A stretch of DNA of 64,000 nucleotides from Microbacterium sp. MAH-37 (GCF_009758255.1 NZ_WSEN01000010.1:744001-808000); one strand, 5' to 3'. Shown: positions 51,675 to 61,115, counted from the first letter of the stretch. Numbers and translations: made by a program. The notes: a model not told the origin generated them from the letters alone.

Positions 51675-53801
51675 ATGACCGCGACCTCCCCCACTCACGG
51701 CCTCCGCGCGCGCGCACGGCGGCTGTTCGGGCGTCTCGGCGCGGTCGCGATCGTGGCATCCCTCCTCACCTTCCCTGCGGCCGGCGAGCCCGCCTCTGCC
51801 GCGGACGACGAGGTCCACCCCACTGTGACCCTCGAGGTCGCACCCGCCGGTGCGATCCTGCCCGAGTCTGCGCTCACCGCAGGTGTCTCCGTGCGCAACG
51901 ACACCGACGACCGCCTCACCGAGGGCGTGGTGTCCCTCGCCATCGACCGCACGCCCCTGGCCGACGGCGCGGCTCTGGATGCCTGGCTCGACGAGGACAC
52001 CTCGACGGGCGCCTTCGAGACCATCGCCACGCAGCCGACCGAAGCGGTGCGCGCACACGACGCGGATGTCACGAGTGTGCTCGTCCCAGCATCCGCGCTG
52101 ACCGGACTGGCGCCGGGCGTGTACCCGCTGCGCGCGACGCTCAGCGGCGCGACGACCGGAGTCGGCGACGACGCGAGCTCATGGGACCTGACCTCGGGCA
52201 GCGTCGTCGTGATCCAGGCGGCGAAGCCGGCCGATGTCAGCGTGCTCGTGCCGATCACTGCTACTCCGAAGAACGGCAGCCTCCTCACCGCGGACGAGCT
52301 CGCCGCGCTGACCGCGCCGGACGGCGCTCTCACCGCTCAACTCGACGGCGTGGCCGGCACCACCGCGATTCTCGCGATCGATCCGTCCATCCCCGCCGCG
52401 ATCCGCGTGCTGGGAACCTCCGCTCCCTCGGCGGCGACCGACTGGCTCGCCCGTCTCGAAGCGCTGCCTAATGACCGGTTCGCACTGCAGTTCGGCGACG
52501 CGGATGCCGCGACCCAGGCGCACGCGGGCCTGGACGACCTGCTCGGACCCGCCGACCTCTCCGGGTTGATCAAGAACTCGGACTTCGCCACGGCCGCACC
52601 GACGCCGAACCCCACGAGCACGCCTGAGCAGGCCGAACCCGTGCTCCCCGACAACGCCGCCCTCACCGAGGTGGAGCGCGCCGTGCCCGGCATCCTCTGG
52701 CCGCGCGGCGACGTGACCGGGGACGACCTCGCGACGTTCAGCAGCTACCTCGGCGATGACGCGGTCACTGTGCTGCCCGACACCTCCGTCGACGGAGAGG
52801 TCGGCGCACGCGCGACGGCCGGGGGTCGCGCCGTGCTGGTCACCGACGAGGACATCTCGAAGCGTCTCTCCGCCGCCGTCGTCGCCGCCGATCCCACGGC
52901 CCGCGACGGACAGATCGCTGCCGCCGCGGGGCACCTGTTCCTCACCGCCGCTGCCACACCGGACCGTCCGCTGCTGATCGGGCTCGACCGGTCCGAGAAA
53001 CGCAGCGCCGACGACCTGCACGCCGCACTGGCCGCCGTCTCCACCTCGCCGACCGGCCTCGCCGGGCTCCGCGGGGCTGCCCCCGTCAAGGTCGAGAGCA
53101 CGGCGACGCCCGATGCGGGGCGCGCCACCTCTCTGCAGGCGATGCTCGACGACGAGACCCGACTGCAGGCGTTCTCGTCGATCCTCGAGCAGCCGCTCGT
53201 TCTGCTCGCCCCGGAGCGCAACCGGATGCTCCGCGTCATCGGCGTCGGCGTGAGCGACAAGGCCTTCCCGAAGCGGGTCGCCGAGCACCGTTCCCAGACC
53301 GTCGACACCCTCGGCTCCGTGGGCATCCAGGACCCCGCGCCGGTGCAGTTGTTCACCTCGGCTGCACCGCTCCCCGTCTGGATCCGCAACGACCTGCCCT
53401 GGCCGGTGAACCTCACCCTGTTCACGCAACCCTCCGATCCGCGTCTCAGCGTTCAGGAGAGCACGCCGGTGAAGGGCGGCGCCTCGAGCAACACCCGCGT
53501 CACGGTTCCGGTCGAGGCACGCGTGGGCAGCGGGGAGGTCGAGGTGCAGTTCCGGCTGACCAGCCCCACCGGAGTGCCCATCGGCGCCGCGGCATCGGCC
53601 ACGGTCACCGTCCGTGCGGACTGGGAGGGCATCGGTCTCGGCATCCTGAGCGGCGTGATCGTGCTGCTGCTCGGCGTCGGAGTGCTGCGCACCGTGCTGC
53701 GCCGCAGGCGGGCACGAGCGGCCGTGCACACGCACGCGGCGGAACCGGATGCCGCAGACACGGATGCCGCAGGACCGGCATCCGAGAAGGAGTCGGAGTG
53801 A
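51675..53801 (+). CDS. DUF6049 secreted/membrane protein upstream of MurJ
   Basis: 708-residue cell-envelope protein. The signal peptide region (about 1-45) is followed by a beta-sandwich-rich ectodomain (TVTLEVAPAGAILPESALTAGVSVRNDTDDRLTEG) and a single C-terminal helix (about 655-678, GIGLGILSGVIVLLLGVGVLRTVLRRRR). The tail is Ala/Asp-rich. It corresponds in context to mycobacterial Rv3909, next to murJ (Rv3910). The ATG at 51675 has AGGA upstream, and the stop overlaps the murJ GTG (GTGA). It probably works with MurJ in peptidoglycan assembly; that is inference. Confidence 0.85.
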   Translation: MTATSPTHGLRARARRLFGRLGAVAIVASLLTFPAAGEPASAADDEVHPTVTLEVAPAGAILPESALTAGVSVRNDTDDRLTEGVVSLAIDRTPLADGAALDAWLDEDTSTGAFETIATQPTEAVRAHDADVTSVLVPASALTGLAPGVYPLRATLSGATTGVGDDASSWDLTSGSVVVIQAAKPADVSVLVPITATPKNGSLLTADELAALTAPDGALTAQLDGVAGTTAILAIDPSIPAAIRVLGTSAPSAATDWLARLEALPNDRFALQFGDADAATQAHAGLDDLLGPADLSGLIKNSDFATAAPTPNPTSTPEQAEPVLPDNAALTEVERAVPGILWPRGDVTGDDLATFSSYLGDDAVTVLPDTSVDGEVGARATAGGRAVLVTDEDISKRLSAAVVAADPTARDGQIAAAAGHLFLTAAATPDRPLLIGLDRSEKRSADDLHAALAAVSTSPTGLAGLRGAAPVKVESTATPDAGRATSLQAMLDDETRLQAFSSILEQPLVLLAPERNRMLRVIGVGVSDKAFPKRVAEHRSQTVDTLGSVGIQDPAPVQLFTSAAPLPVWIRNDLPWPVNLTLFTQPSDPRLSVQESTPVKGGASSNTRVTVPVEARVGSGEVEVQFRLTSPTGVPIGAAASATVTVRADWEGIGLGILSGVIVLLLGVGVLRTVLRRRRARAAVHTHAAEPDAADTDAAGPASEKESE

Positions 53802-55417
53802 GCAGCAGTCTCGGCCGCGCCAGCGCCATCCTCGGGGCCGGGACGATGGTCTCGCGCGTCACCGGGCTGGTGCGCACGATCGTGCTCGTCGGCGTCATCG
53901 GTTCGAATGCGTCGGCCGCGGCGGACGCGTTCGCCATCGCCAACCAGCTGCCCAACAGCGTCTTCAACCTCATCTCCGTGGGTGTGCTGACCGCCGTGAT
54001 CGTGCCGCAGATCGTGCGCGCGAGCTCGCAGTCCGACGGTGGCAACGCGTTCATCTCGAAGCTGTTCACGCTGGGCACCGTGGTGCTCGTGGCGGCGACG
54101 GCGGTCGCCATGCTCGCCGCGCCCTGGCTGGTCTCGCTGCAGCTGAGTCCGAACAACGTCGAGCAGCTCGCCCTCGCGACCGCGTTCGCGTACTGGTGCC
54201 TGCCGCAGATCCTGTTCTACGGCCTGTACGCCCTCGTCGGCGAGACGCTCAACGCGCGCCGCATCTTCGGACCGTTCACCTGGGCTCCGGTGGCGAACAA
54301 CATCATCTCCATCATCGGATTCCTGGTGATCGGCGCCGTCTTCGGCGAGAACCTGGTGAACGTGTCGGACTGGACCCCCGACATGGTCGCCTGGCTGGGC
54401 GGCACGGCGACCGCGGGCATCGCCGTGCAGGCGGGCATCCTGCTGCTGTTCTGGCGCAAGACGGGGCTCGCTCTCAAGGTCGATTTCCGCTGGCGCGGCG
54501 TCGGACTGGGCAACGTGGGGCGCATCGCGAGCTGGACGCTGCTCATGGCCCTCTCCAGCATGGCGGCCGGTTTCTACCAGAACTGGGTGGCCAACCACGC
54601 CTCGGGCGAGGCTGCGGCCGTGACGGTGATGAACAACGCCTGGCTGATCTTCATGCTGCCGTACTCGATCATCGTGCACTCGATCGGCACCCCGTACTTC
54701 ACGCAGCTCTCCGAACATGCGCACGCCGGCCGCGATGCCGATGTGCGCGCAGACATCTCGCGCAGCATCCGCACGCTCGGGTTCTTCCTGACCGGTGCGC
54801 TGGCCGCCGTCGTGGCGGCGGCCGTGCCGGCATCCCGCGTCTTCACGAACTCGTCGTCTGATGCTGTGGATGCGGCGATCGTGCTGCTCTGCTACCTGGT
54901 GGGCCTGCTGCCGCTCGCGGTGCTGTTCATCGTGCAGCGCACGTTCTACGCCTACGGCGACACGAGGACGCCGTTCTTCTTCACGCTGCTGCAGTGCGCC
55001 CTCGTGGCCGTCACTGCGACCATTGCGGCATGGATGGCGGCGGCCGACGTGCTGCCGATCACGCTGCTCGCAGCGGGTGTGGCTCTGGGGCAGTCGTTCG
55101 CAGGGATCGTTCAGACCGTCGTCGCGACGATGCTGCTGCGCCGTCGCCTCGGACTGCTGGACGCGCGTCGGTGGATGACCGCGCTGGGCCGTTTCCTCCT
55201 CGCCGCGGTGCCGGCCGCCGCCGCCGGCTGGGGCGTGTTCCTGCTGCTCGGCGGTACAGGCGGATGGACCACGGCCGACAAGATCCTCGGCGTCATCGGT
55301 TCCGGCATCATCGCCGTGGTCGTCGTGATCGTCTACGTCGCCGCCCTCGCTCTGCTGCGCGCGCCCGAGCTGCAGGTGGCACGGGGCATCGTGAAGCGGA
55401 TCCTGCCCGGACGCTGA
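53798..55417 (+). CDS. murJ: MurJ-family lipid II flippase
   Basis: 539-residue membrane protein with about 14 helices (MVSRVTGLVRTIVLVGVIG, NQLPNSVFNLISVGVLTAVIVPQIV). It moves lipid II across the membrane for peptidoglycan synthesis. It is shorter than the mycobacterial protein, which carries an additional pseudokinase domain. The start is the GTG at 53798, overlapping DUF6049. trxB follows 92 bases later; the sigM gene found between murJ and trxB in mycobacteria is absent. Confidence 0.94.
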   Translation: MSSSLGRASAILGAGTMVSRVTGLVRTIVLVGVIGSNASAAADAFAIANQLPNSVFNLISVGVLTAVIVPQIVRASSQSDGGNAFISKLFTLGTVVLVAATAVAMLAAPWLVSLQLSPNNVEQLALATAFAYWCLPQILFYGLYALVGETLNARRIFGPFTWAPVANNIISIIGFLVIGAVFGENLVNVSDWTPDMVAWLGGTATAGIAVQAGILLLFWRKTGLALKVDFRWRGVGLGNVGRIASWTLLMALSSMAAGFYQNWVANHASGEAAAVTVMNNAWLIFMLPYSIIVHSIGTPYFTQLSEHAHAGRDADVRADISRSIRTLGFFLTGALAAVVAAAVPASRVFTNSSSDAVDAAIVLLCYLVGLLPLAVLFIVQRTFYAYGDTRTPFFFTLLQCALVAVTATIAAWMAAADVLPITLLAAGVALGQSFAGIVQTVVATMLLRRRLGLLDARRWMTALGRFLLAAVPAAAAGWGVFLLLGGTGGWTTADKILGVIGSGIIAVVVVIVYVAALALLRAPELQVARGIVKRILPGR

Positions 55418-55440
55418 GTGCCGTCGCGCGTTCGGCGATC

Positions 55441-55467
55441 GGGAATGTCGCGCGGTTACCATTGGTT
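55441..55467 (+). promoter_or_regulatory. SigR/SigH-type promoter of trxB
   Basis: GGGAAT at 55441-55446 and GTT at 55465-55467 are exactly 18 bases apart. This matches the actinobacterial disulfide-stress sigma factor consensus (GGAAT-N18-GTT). It lies 40 bases before the trxB ATG. Confidence 0.7.
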
Positions 55468-55509
55468 CTGTTAGGCGACTGCGCTGTACGCGGTCACGAG
55501 GGAGATCAC

Positions 55510-56466
55510 ATGCGTCAGGTCATCATCATCGGCTCCGGCCCCGCCGGGTTCACCGCAGCCATCTACGCTGCGCGTGCGAACCTCGAGCCGCTGCTCATCG
55601 CGAGCTCGGTCGAGGTCGGCGGAGAGCTGATGAACACCACCGAGGTGGAGAACTTCCCCGGCTTCCCGGAGGGAATCCAGGGCCCCGAGCTGATGGCCAA
55701 GCTGCAGGAGCAGGCCGAGAAGTTCGGCACCGAGGTGCTCTACGACGACGTGGTCTCGCTCGAGCTCGACGGTCCGGTGAAGAAGGTCATCCTGGGCAGC
55801 GGCGCTGAGCACGAGGCCGCCTCGGTGATCTACGCCACCGGATCCGCCTACCGCAAGCTGGGCGTGGAGGGCGAGGATCGTCTCTCCGGCCACGGGGTGT
55901 CGTGGTGCGCGACCTGCGACGGCTTCTTCTTCCGTGAGCGCACGATCGCCGTCGTCGGCGGCGGCGACTCGGCGATGGAGGAGGCGACCTTCCTGACGCG
56001 CTTCGCGTCGAAGGTCTACGTGATCCACCGCAAGGACTCCCTGCGGGCGTCCAAGATCATGCAGGAGCGCGCGTTCGCGAACGAGAAGATCGAGTTCGTA
56101 TGGAACAGCGAGGTCGAGGAGATCCTCGGCGAGGCTGAGACCACCGGCGTGCGGCTGCGCTCGACCGTGGACGGTTCGCTCAGCGACCTGGCCCTGGACG
56201 GCCTGTTCATCGCGATCGGCAACGACCCCCGCACGCACCTTGTGCACGGCAAGCTCGACCTGACGCCCGAGGGCACGATCTGGGTCGACGGCCGCTCGTC
56301 GCGCACCTCCCAGCGTGGTGTGTTCGCCGCCGGCGACGTGATCGACCCGACCTACCGTCAGGCGATCACCGCAGCCGGCACCGGCACCATCGCAGCGCTG
56401 GACGCCGAGCACTTCCTCGCCGACCTCGCCGACGGCGCCCCGCTGGCCGAGCCCGCAGCGGTCTGA
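55510..56466 (+). CDS. trxB: Thioredoxin-disulfide reductase
   Basis: 318-residue flavoenzyme that reduces thioredoxin with NADPH. The FAD-binding GSGPAG (8-13), redox-active CATC (133-136) and NADPH-binding GGGDSA (150-155) are all present, and AAGDVIDPTYRQ near the C-terminus is typical. The ATG at 55510 has GGAG upstream. It is transcribed with trxA and has a SigR-like promoter, so it should be induced by disulfide stress. Confidence 0.97.
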   Translation: MRQVIIIGSGPAGFTAAIYAARANLEPLLIASSVEVGGELMNTTEVENFPGFPEGIQGPELMAKLQEQAEKFGTEVLYDDVVSLELDGPVKKVILGSGAEHEAASVIYATGSAYRKLGVEGEDRLSGHGVSWCATCDGFFFRERTIAVVGGGDSAMEEATFLTRFASKVYVIHRKDSLRASKIMQERAFANEKIEFVWNSEVEEILGEAETTGVRLRSTVDGSLSDLALDGLFIAIGNDPRTHLVHGKLDLTPEGTIWVDGRSSRTSQRGVFAAGDVIDPTYRQAITAAGTGTIAALDAEHFLADLADGAPLAEPAAV

Positions 56467-56546
56467 GGCGGGGAACACTTCACCGGCGTCCGGTGTTGTG
56501 TCATGGTGAGCAGCACCCACAGACTTTCGAGAATCAAGGAGAATCC

Positions 56547-56870
56547 ATGACTGCCAAGGCAACCAGCCAGGCGACCTGGGAGCAGGACGTGCTTCAGGCC
56601 GATGGCCCCGTGCTCGTCGACTTCTGGGCCGCGTGGTGCGGTCCGTGTCGGATGGTCGCGCCGGTCCTCGACGAGATCCAGTCCGAGAACCCGGAGAAGA
56701 TCACCATCCTGAAGCTGAACGTCGACGAGAACCCCGAGCTGGCCATGAAGTACCAGATCACGTCGATCCCGGCGATGAAGGTGTTCCAGGGCGGCGAGGT
56801 GAAGACGACGATCATCGGCGCCAAGCCCAAGTTCGCCCTCGAGCAGGACCTGGCCGCGTTCATCGGCTGA
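56547..56870 (+). CDS. trxA: Thioredoxin
   Basis: 107-residue cytoplasmic thioredoxin. The active site is WCGPC (30-34) in LVDFWAAWCGPCRMVAP, and the cis-proline region ITSIPAMKVFQGG is intact. The ATG has AAGGAG five bases upstream. It lies 80 bases after its reductase and before a terminator with a T-rich tail. Confidence 0.97.
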   Translation: MTAKATSQATWEQDVLQADGPVLVDFWAAWCGPCRMVAPVLDEIQSENPEKITILKLNVDENPELAMKYQITSIPAMKVFQGGEVKTTIIGAKPKFALEQDLAAFIG

Positions 56871-56883
56871 TCGCCCGCTTTCC

Positions 56884-56924
56884 GAAGGCCCGTCCCGTTC
56901 CCGGGGCGGGCCTTCTTCTATATT
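56884..56924 (+). terminator. Terminator after trxA
   Basis: GAAGGCCCGTCCC (56884-56896) pairs with 56903-56915 (one wobble) and is followed by TTCTATATT, an intrinsic terminator with a usable T tract. Confidence 0.9.
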
Positions 56925-56945
56925 CCACTTCGGGAATGAGATGCG

Positions 56946-57458
56946 TCAGCGTTTGTCGTAGACGTCCACGGAGGGCAGCCCTCGGGCCGAACGAGCGCGA
57001 TTCATGACCTCCTGGACCACGGCGGTCTTCGTCGAGTTGTAGGTGGACGGATCGGCGGATGCCTCGATCTTGACCCGCTCGTAGCGCCGGGCATCATCGG
57101 GGTGCTGCTGCAGCCAGTCGCGGAACACACGCTGGTGAGCGTGCTCCCACTGCTCCGGCGCGAAGAAATGCGCGATCCGCGTGCGCACTCCGCAGCCCTC
57201 GAAGACCATCACCCGGTGCGACCGGACCCCGCTGCCGAGGCGCCAACCGGCGTCCTCCAGTGCAGCACGATGGCGCTCGAGGCCGTCATCGTCGCGCAGG
57301 CGCACAGCGACGTCGATGATCGGCTTCGCCCGGATGCCCCGAACAGCCGTCGACCCGATGTGCTCGATCTCCCAGTCCCGGTCGCCCACGCGTCTGAGCT
57401 CGTCCGCGATCTCTTCGAACCGGCGCTGCCAGTCGGGATCATGGACGACGAGCATCAT
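56946..57458 (-). CDS. GrpB family protein (UPF0157)
   Basis: 170-residue nucleotidyltransferase-fold protein. HDPDWQRRFEEIADELRRV, EHIGSTAVRGIRAKPIIDVAV and RVFRDWLQQHPDDARRYERVKI are typical of GrpB proteins, whose function is not settled. The ATG at 57458 overlaps the stop of a 106-codon gene (ATGA). Confidence 0.9.
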   Translation of the reverse strand: MMLVVHDPDWQRRFEEIADELRRVGDRDWEIEHIGSTAVRGIRAKPIIDVAVRLRDDDGLERHRAALEDAGWRLGSGVRSHRVMVFEGCGVRTRIAHFFAPEQWEHAHQRVFRDWLQQHPDDARRYERVKIEASADPSTYNSTKTAVVQEVMNRARSARGLPSVDVYDKR

Positions 57459-57775
57459 GGACGACGTGTCGTCGAGCCGGAGGACGCCGGCCGCATCATC
57501 TGCCAGACGGTCGTCGACAGCGGCGGGTACTCGAGGGCGATCCGGCGCAGCACGTCGTTGTTCCAGTCTCGGTCGCGGATGTTCCCGCCGTGGGCATCGA
57601 TCCAGTCGGTGCGCAGCAGAAGGACGACGAGTTCATCGGTGGTGGGCAGTTCGCTCATGAACTCCCACGGGTCCTCTCCGAAGCGCAGGCGCTCGTGTAC
57701 GAGCACCGAGCGCTCATCGGCTGCTTCGGCTCTCAGCACCTCGAGGCTCGCCCGCCGCGGGAAAGGAAGTTCCAC
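57455..57775 (-). CDS. Small hypothetical protein upstream of GrpB
   Basis: 106 residues (MELPFPRRASLEVLRAEAAD...). Soluble, Arg/Glu-rich, with a central PTTDELVVLLLRTDWIDAHGGN and RDRDWNNDVLRRIALEYPPL. The family is not recognised. Its stop overlaps the GrpB start (ATGA), so it is probably translated with it. Confidence 0.6.
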   Translation of the reverse strand: MELPFPRRASLEVLRAEAADERSVLVHERLRFGEDPWEFMSELPTTDELVVLLLRTDWIDAHGGNIRDRDWNNDVLRRIALEYPPLSTTVWQMMRPASSGSTTRRP

Positions 57776-57913
57776 CCCTCAAGCCTAAACGCCGCCACCG
57801 ACGCCCGGCCCCGCCGCCCTCCTCGCTCCTCCTCGCTCACCGACCGGGGCCAAGGTTCCGCCCCGATACCTCTTCCTCCTGGGTGTCACTCATCTCCAGA
57901 AGCATGAGCGGGT

Positions 57914-58017
57914 GGGGAGGTTCCCGGAGCGAGCATAGGGAGGGGCCGTTGGCTGGAGCGGGCTTGCCCGCTCCAGCCAACGGAGGGTCCCTCTCTGCGA
58001 GAGCAGGGAACCTCCCC
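57914..58017. repeat. Nested 104-base inverted repeat
   Basis: The outer arms are GGGGAGGTTCCC (57914-57925) and GGGAACCTCCCC (58006-58017). The inner arms CCGTTGGCTGGAGCGGGC (57946-57963) and 57966-57983 are perfect 18-mers around TT. The middle arms are imperfect. It lies between the ParB-like nuclease remnant and the hypothetical gene. It could be a strong terminator, a mobile palindrome or a structured RNA. Confidence 0.75.
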
Positions 58018-58037
58018 GGCCGCGCCCCCGCCCGGAA

Positions 58038-59110
58038 TCAACGAACGGTCGACCCCACCAACCCGTTCAATTGCTTGAACTCCAGCGCGTACGCCAGCTT
58101 CCCCGGCTTCGCATCCTCATACGGCTTCGACAGCTTCGCGAACTCCCCGCTGCTCGCTGCCTTCCCGTCGTTCCACGCATCCAGCGCCCCGAGCTCCCCC
58201 GCTGTGTGCCCGCCGGCGATCACCGCATCCTTCGGCAGCGCCGTCTGCGCTCTCGTCAGCTGCTCGATCGCGTCCAGATAACTCGCGCTGTCGTCACGTT
58301 CCCAGCCCGTCAGGTCCACGACTCCCGAGTCGCGCACCCAATCCGCCCAGTAGAACTCCTGGAAGGGCACGGAGCCCGCGGTGTATCCGATGTCGCGGCC
58401 GAAGTAGAGCAGGCTGCGCAGCCTGTCGTCCTCGAAGTTGTCGAGTCCCACCGAACTCGGCAGCTGCTTGGGTGTGATCGCGTCGCCGTCTGCATCCTTC
58501 AGGTAGGTCCAGCCGTTCTGCTGCATCGTGTCCCAGAACTGAGGCTGTCCCATGCCGCTGAGGTTGCCGAGCACGCGCAGGCGCACATGCAGGTTCGCGC
58601 CACCGTCCGCGAGCTCGTAGAACGAGGTGAGTGTGTGGTGTCCGTCGGTGAGGTAGAGCTTCCCACCTGGGCCGATCACCACGGTCTTCATCGGGGCGAT
58701 GCTCTCCGCGGTCTCGGTCCCGAGCGGGATGTCGCAGGTGAAGCTGCTCGGTCGAGCAGGCCGGCATCGAGCGCTGCCGTCGCGGCTTCGCCCTGACCGT
58801 TGGCCTCGCACCAGTCGTCGAACTTCTTGTTGATCCTGTCCTTGCCCAGTGTGTAGCGGCCGAGCTTGTAGTAGACCTCGTCGTAGCCGAGTGAGGGCTG
58901 CGTCGGGAGCACGTCTCCGATGCGTACGTCGATCAGGTCACCCGGCTGTGCGCACAGGTACTCGGCGCGTGCGCCATTGCCCGGCGTCGGACACTTCTGT
59001 GCGGCCTGGGCGGCCCGGGCGAGGAAGAAGGAGGCACCCGCGACGGCGAGGGCGACGGCAGCGGTCGTCGCACGACGGACCGCGGGACGAGTGGTGGTCG
59101 ACACGCGCAC
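58038..59110 (-). pseudogene. Secreted ParB-like nuclease domain protein, frameshifted
   Basis: Two reading frames make one protein. The first (start 59110, GTG) has a signal peptide (about 1-37, LARAAQAAQKC) and the start of a ParBc_2 domain (GDLIDVRIGDVLPTQPSLGYDEVYYKLGRYTLGKDR), reading to about 58748. The second frame then continues with PSSFTCDIPLGTETAES, MKTVVIGPGGKLYLTDGHHTLTSF and the rest of the domain to 58038. The shift fits one lost base near 58748-58752, around CTCGACCGAGC. No slippery sequence is evident, so this is a mutation or sequencing error. Substrate unknown; the ParB-like domain name does not imply plasmid partition. Confidence 0.75.
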
Positions 59111-59187
59111 AGCGTCGCGGATGCCGGTGAACCGGGCGTGAACGTCGGGTTGACGCCGTCCGTGGTCGCTGCGTCAGCCTCGGAAGC

Positions 59188-60195
59188 TCAGCGCGAGCCG
59201 TACTCCTGCTCGCCGAGCTCGCCGAGGATGCGGTTCAGGTCCTGGATCGACGCGAAGTCGATCTTGACCTGGCCCTTCCGAGCACCGAGCGTGACGTGGA
59301 CGCGAGTGTTGAGGCGGTCACCCAGTTTGCTGCCGACCTCGTCGAGATACGCGCGGCGAGCACCGGGCTGCGGCTTGACCGCCTTCTCGGTGGTCTCGGG
59401 CATCGACTTCGCGACCTGCTCCGTGGCACGCACAGAGAGGTCTTCGTTGACGACCTTGTCGGCCAGTCGCTGCATCCGCTCCGGGTCCTCGAGTGAGAGG
59501 ATCGCGCGGGCGTGACCGGCCGAGAGCACACCGGCTGCGACGCGCTGCTGCACCGGAACCGGGAGCTTGAGCAGGCGGATGGTGTTGCTCACCTGCGGAC
59601 GGGAGCGACCGATGCGGGTGGCCAGCTGGTCCTGGGTGATGCCGAAGTCCTCGAGCAGCTGCTGGTAGGCGGATGCCTCCTCGAGCGGGTTCAGCTGAGA
59701 GCGATGCAGGTTCTCGAGCAGCGCGTCGCGCAGCAGGTCTTCATCCGCCGTCTCGCGCAGGATGGCGGGGATCGACTCCAGGCCGGCCTCGCGTGCGGCG
59801 CGGGTGCGCCGCTCCCCCATGATCAGCTCGTACTCGCCCTCGGCGTTGCGACGGACCACGACGGGCTGCAGCACGCCGAACTCCTTGACGCTGTGCACGA
59901 GTTCGGCGAGGTCATCCTCGTTGAAGTGCGTGCGCGGCTGACGGGGGTTCGGGACGATGTCGAGCGGGTTCACCTGGATGAGGCGCACACCGGGGACGGC
60001 GGTCAGATCCGAAGCATCCGTCTCAGCGTTCGCGTCTGCGGGCTTGGCCTCCTCAGAAGGCTTGGGGATCTCGACGACGACATCCGTCGTCTTCGAGCCG
60101 CCGGGGAAGAAGACGTCGACAGGACGCTCTGCGGCCTGATCAGCCGTGGGGATGAGAGCTCCGATACCCCGCCCCAGACCCGTGCGCTTCGCCAT
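59188..60195 (-). CDS. parB: Chromosome partitioning protein ParB
   Basis: 335-residue centromere-binding protein. It has an N-terminal ParA-contacting motif GLGRGIGALIP (6-16), a linker, the CTP-binding region with GERRTRA (127-133), a helix-turn-helix (ITQDQLATRIGRSRPQVSNT, about 176-195) that reads parS, and a C-terminal dimer domain. It spreads along DNA from the parS sites at 61.1-63.3 kb to form the segregation complex. The start overlaps the parA stop (TGATG). Confidence 0.97.
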   Translation of the reverse strand: MAKRTGLGRGIGALIPTADQAAERPVDVFFPGGSKTTDVVVEIPKPSEEAKPADANAETDASDLTAVPGVRLIQVNPLDIVPNPRQPRTHFNEDDLAELVHSVKEFGVLQPVVVRRNAEGEYELIMGERRTRAAREAGLESIPAILRETADEDLLRDALLENLHRSQLNPLEEASAYQQLLEDFGITQDQLATRIGRSRPQVSNTIRLLKLPVPVQQRVAAGVLSAGHARAILSLEDPERMQRLADKVVNEDLSVRATEQVAKSMPETTEKAVKPQPGARRAYLDEVGSKLGDRLNTRVHVTLGARKGQVKIDFASIQDLNRILGELGEQEYGSR

Positions 60196-61115
60196 CAGTT
60201 CTCCTTACCCTGCGTCCGTGACGCGATCTCGATAGCCGCCTCCTGATAGGCGATCGCCCCGGCCGACGTCCCATCGTAAGCGATGACGGACTGTCCGAAG
60301 CTCGGGGCTTCGGACACACGGACCGAGCGCGGGATCACGGTGTCGAGCACCTGATCCGGAAAATGGTTGCGCACCTCGTCGGCGACCTGCTGCGCGAGAC
60401 GAGTGCGTCCGTCGAACATCGTGAGCAGGATCGTGGAGAGATGCAGTTCAGGGTTGAGGTGCTGCTGGATCATCTGGATGCTGCCCAGCAGCTGGCTCAG
60501 ACCCTCGAGCGCGTAGTACTCCGCCTGGATCGGTATGAACACCTCGGATGCCGCGGTGAACGCGTTGATCGTGAGAAGCCCCAGCGACGGCGGGCAGTCG
60601 ATGATCACGACGTCGGTCGGATGCGACTTGAGGTAGACCTCGAGGGCACGGCGCAGCCGGAACTCACGCGCGACCTGGGCGACCAGTTCGATCTCGGCTC
60701 CGGCGAGGTGGATGGTACTCGGGGCGCAGCGGAGGTTCGGTGACTCGGGGCTCGCCTGCACGACATCGGCCAGCGGAGTGCCGTTGATCAGCACGTCGTA
60801 CACGCTGAGCACGTCGGCGGAGTGCGGGACGCTGAGAGCCGTCGAGGCATTCCCCTGCGGATCCAGATCGATCACGAGAACCTGCGCGCCGAGGTGGGCG
60901 AGGGCGGATGCGACGTTCACCGTCGTCGTGGTCTTGCCGACGCCGCCCTTCTGGTTCGACATCGTGAAGACGCGCGTCGGACCGGTGAAGTCGACCGTGA
61001 CGCCCTCCAGGGCGCGCCTTCGTGAGGTGAGGTCTGCGAGTTCTCTAGCAAGAGGAGTATCCATCCCGAAATCGTCGTTCGGCGATGCCTGTTCGGACTG
61101 TTTCACGTGAAACAT
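60195..61115 (-). CDS. parA: Chromosome partitioning ATPase ParA
   Basis: 306-residue Walker-type ATPase moving ParB-parS complexes. The deviant Walker A is KGGVGKTT (56-63); VLVIDLDPQGNAS and VIIDCPPSLGLL follow. The ATG at 61115 has AAGGAG, and its first codons (MFHVKQ) are a parS site. About 45 N-terminal residues precede the core. Its usual neighbours upstream (rsmG and beyond) are absent from the next 2.9 kb. Confidence 0.97.
   Translation of the reverse strand: MFHVKQSEQASPNDDFGMDTPLARELADLTSRRRALEGVTVDFTGPTRVFTMSNQKGGVGKTTTTVNVASALAHLGAQVLVIDLDPQGNASTALSVPHSADVLSVYDVLINGTPLADVVQASPESPNLRCAPSTIHLAGAEIELVAQVAREFRLRRALEVYLKSHPTDVVIIDCPPSLGLLTINAFTAASEVFIPIQAEYYALEGLSQLLGSIQMIQQHLNPELHLSTILLTMFDGRTRLAQQVADEVRNHFPDQVLDTVIPRSVRVSEAPSFGQSVIAYDGTSAGAIAYQEAAIEIASRTQGKEN
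61099..61114. promoter_or_regulatory. parS site 1 (overlaps parA start codon)
   Basis: TGTTTCACGTGAAACA, a perfect 16-base parS that forms the first codons of parA. Confidence 0.95.

Noticed and set aside
58730-58760. Programmed -1 frameshifting in the ParB-like nuclease gene
   Set aside because: There is no slippery heptamer or downstream structure at the junction; a one-base loss explains it.
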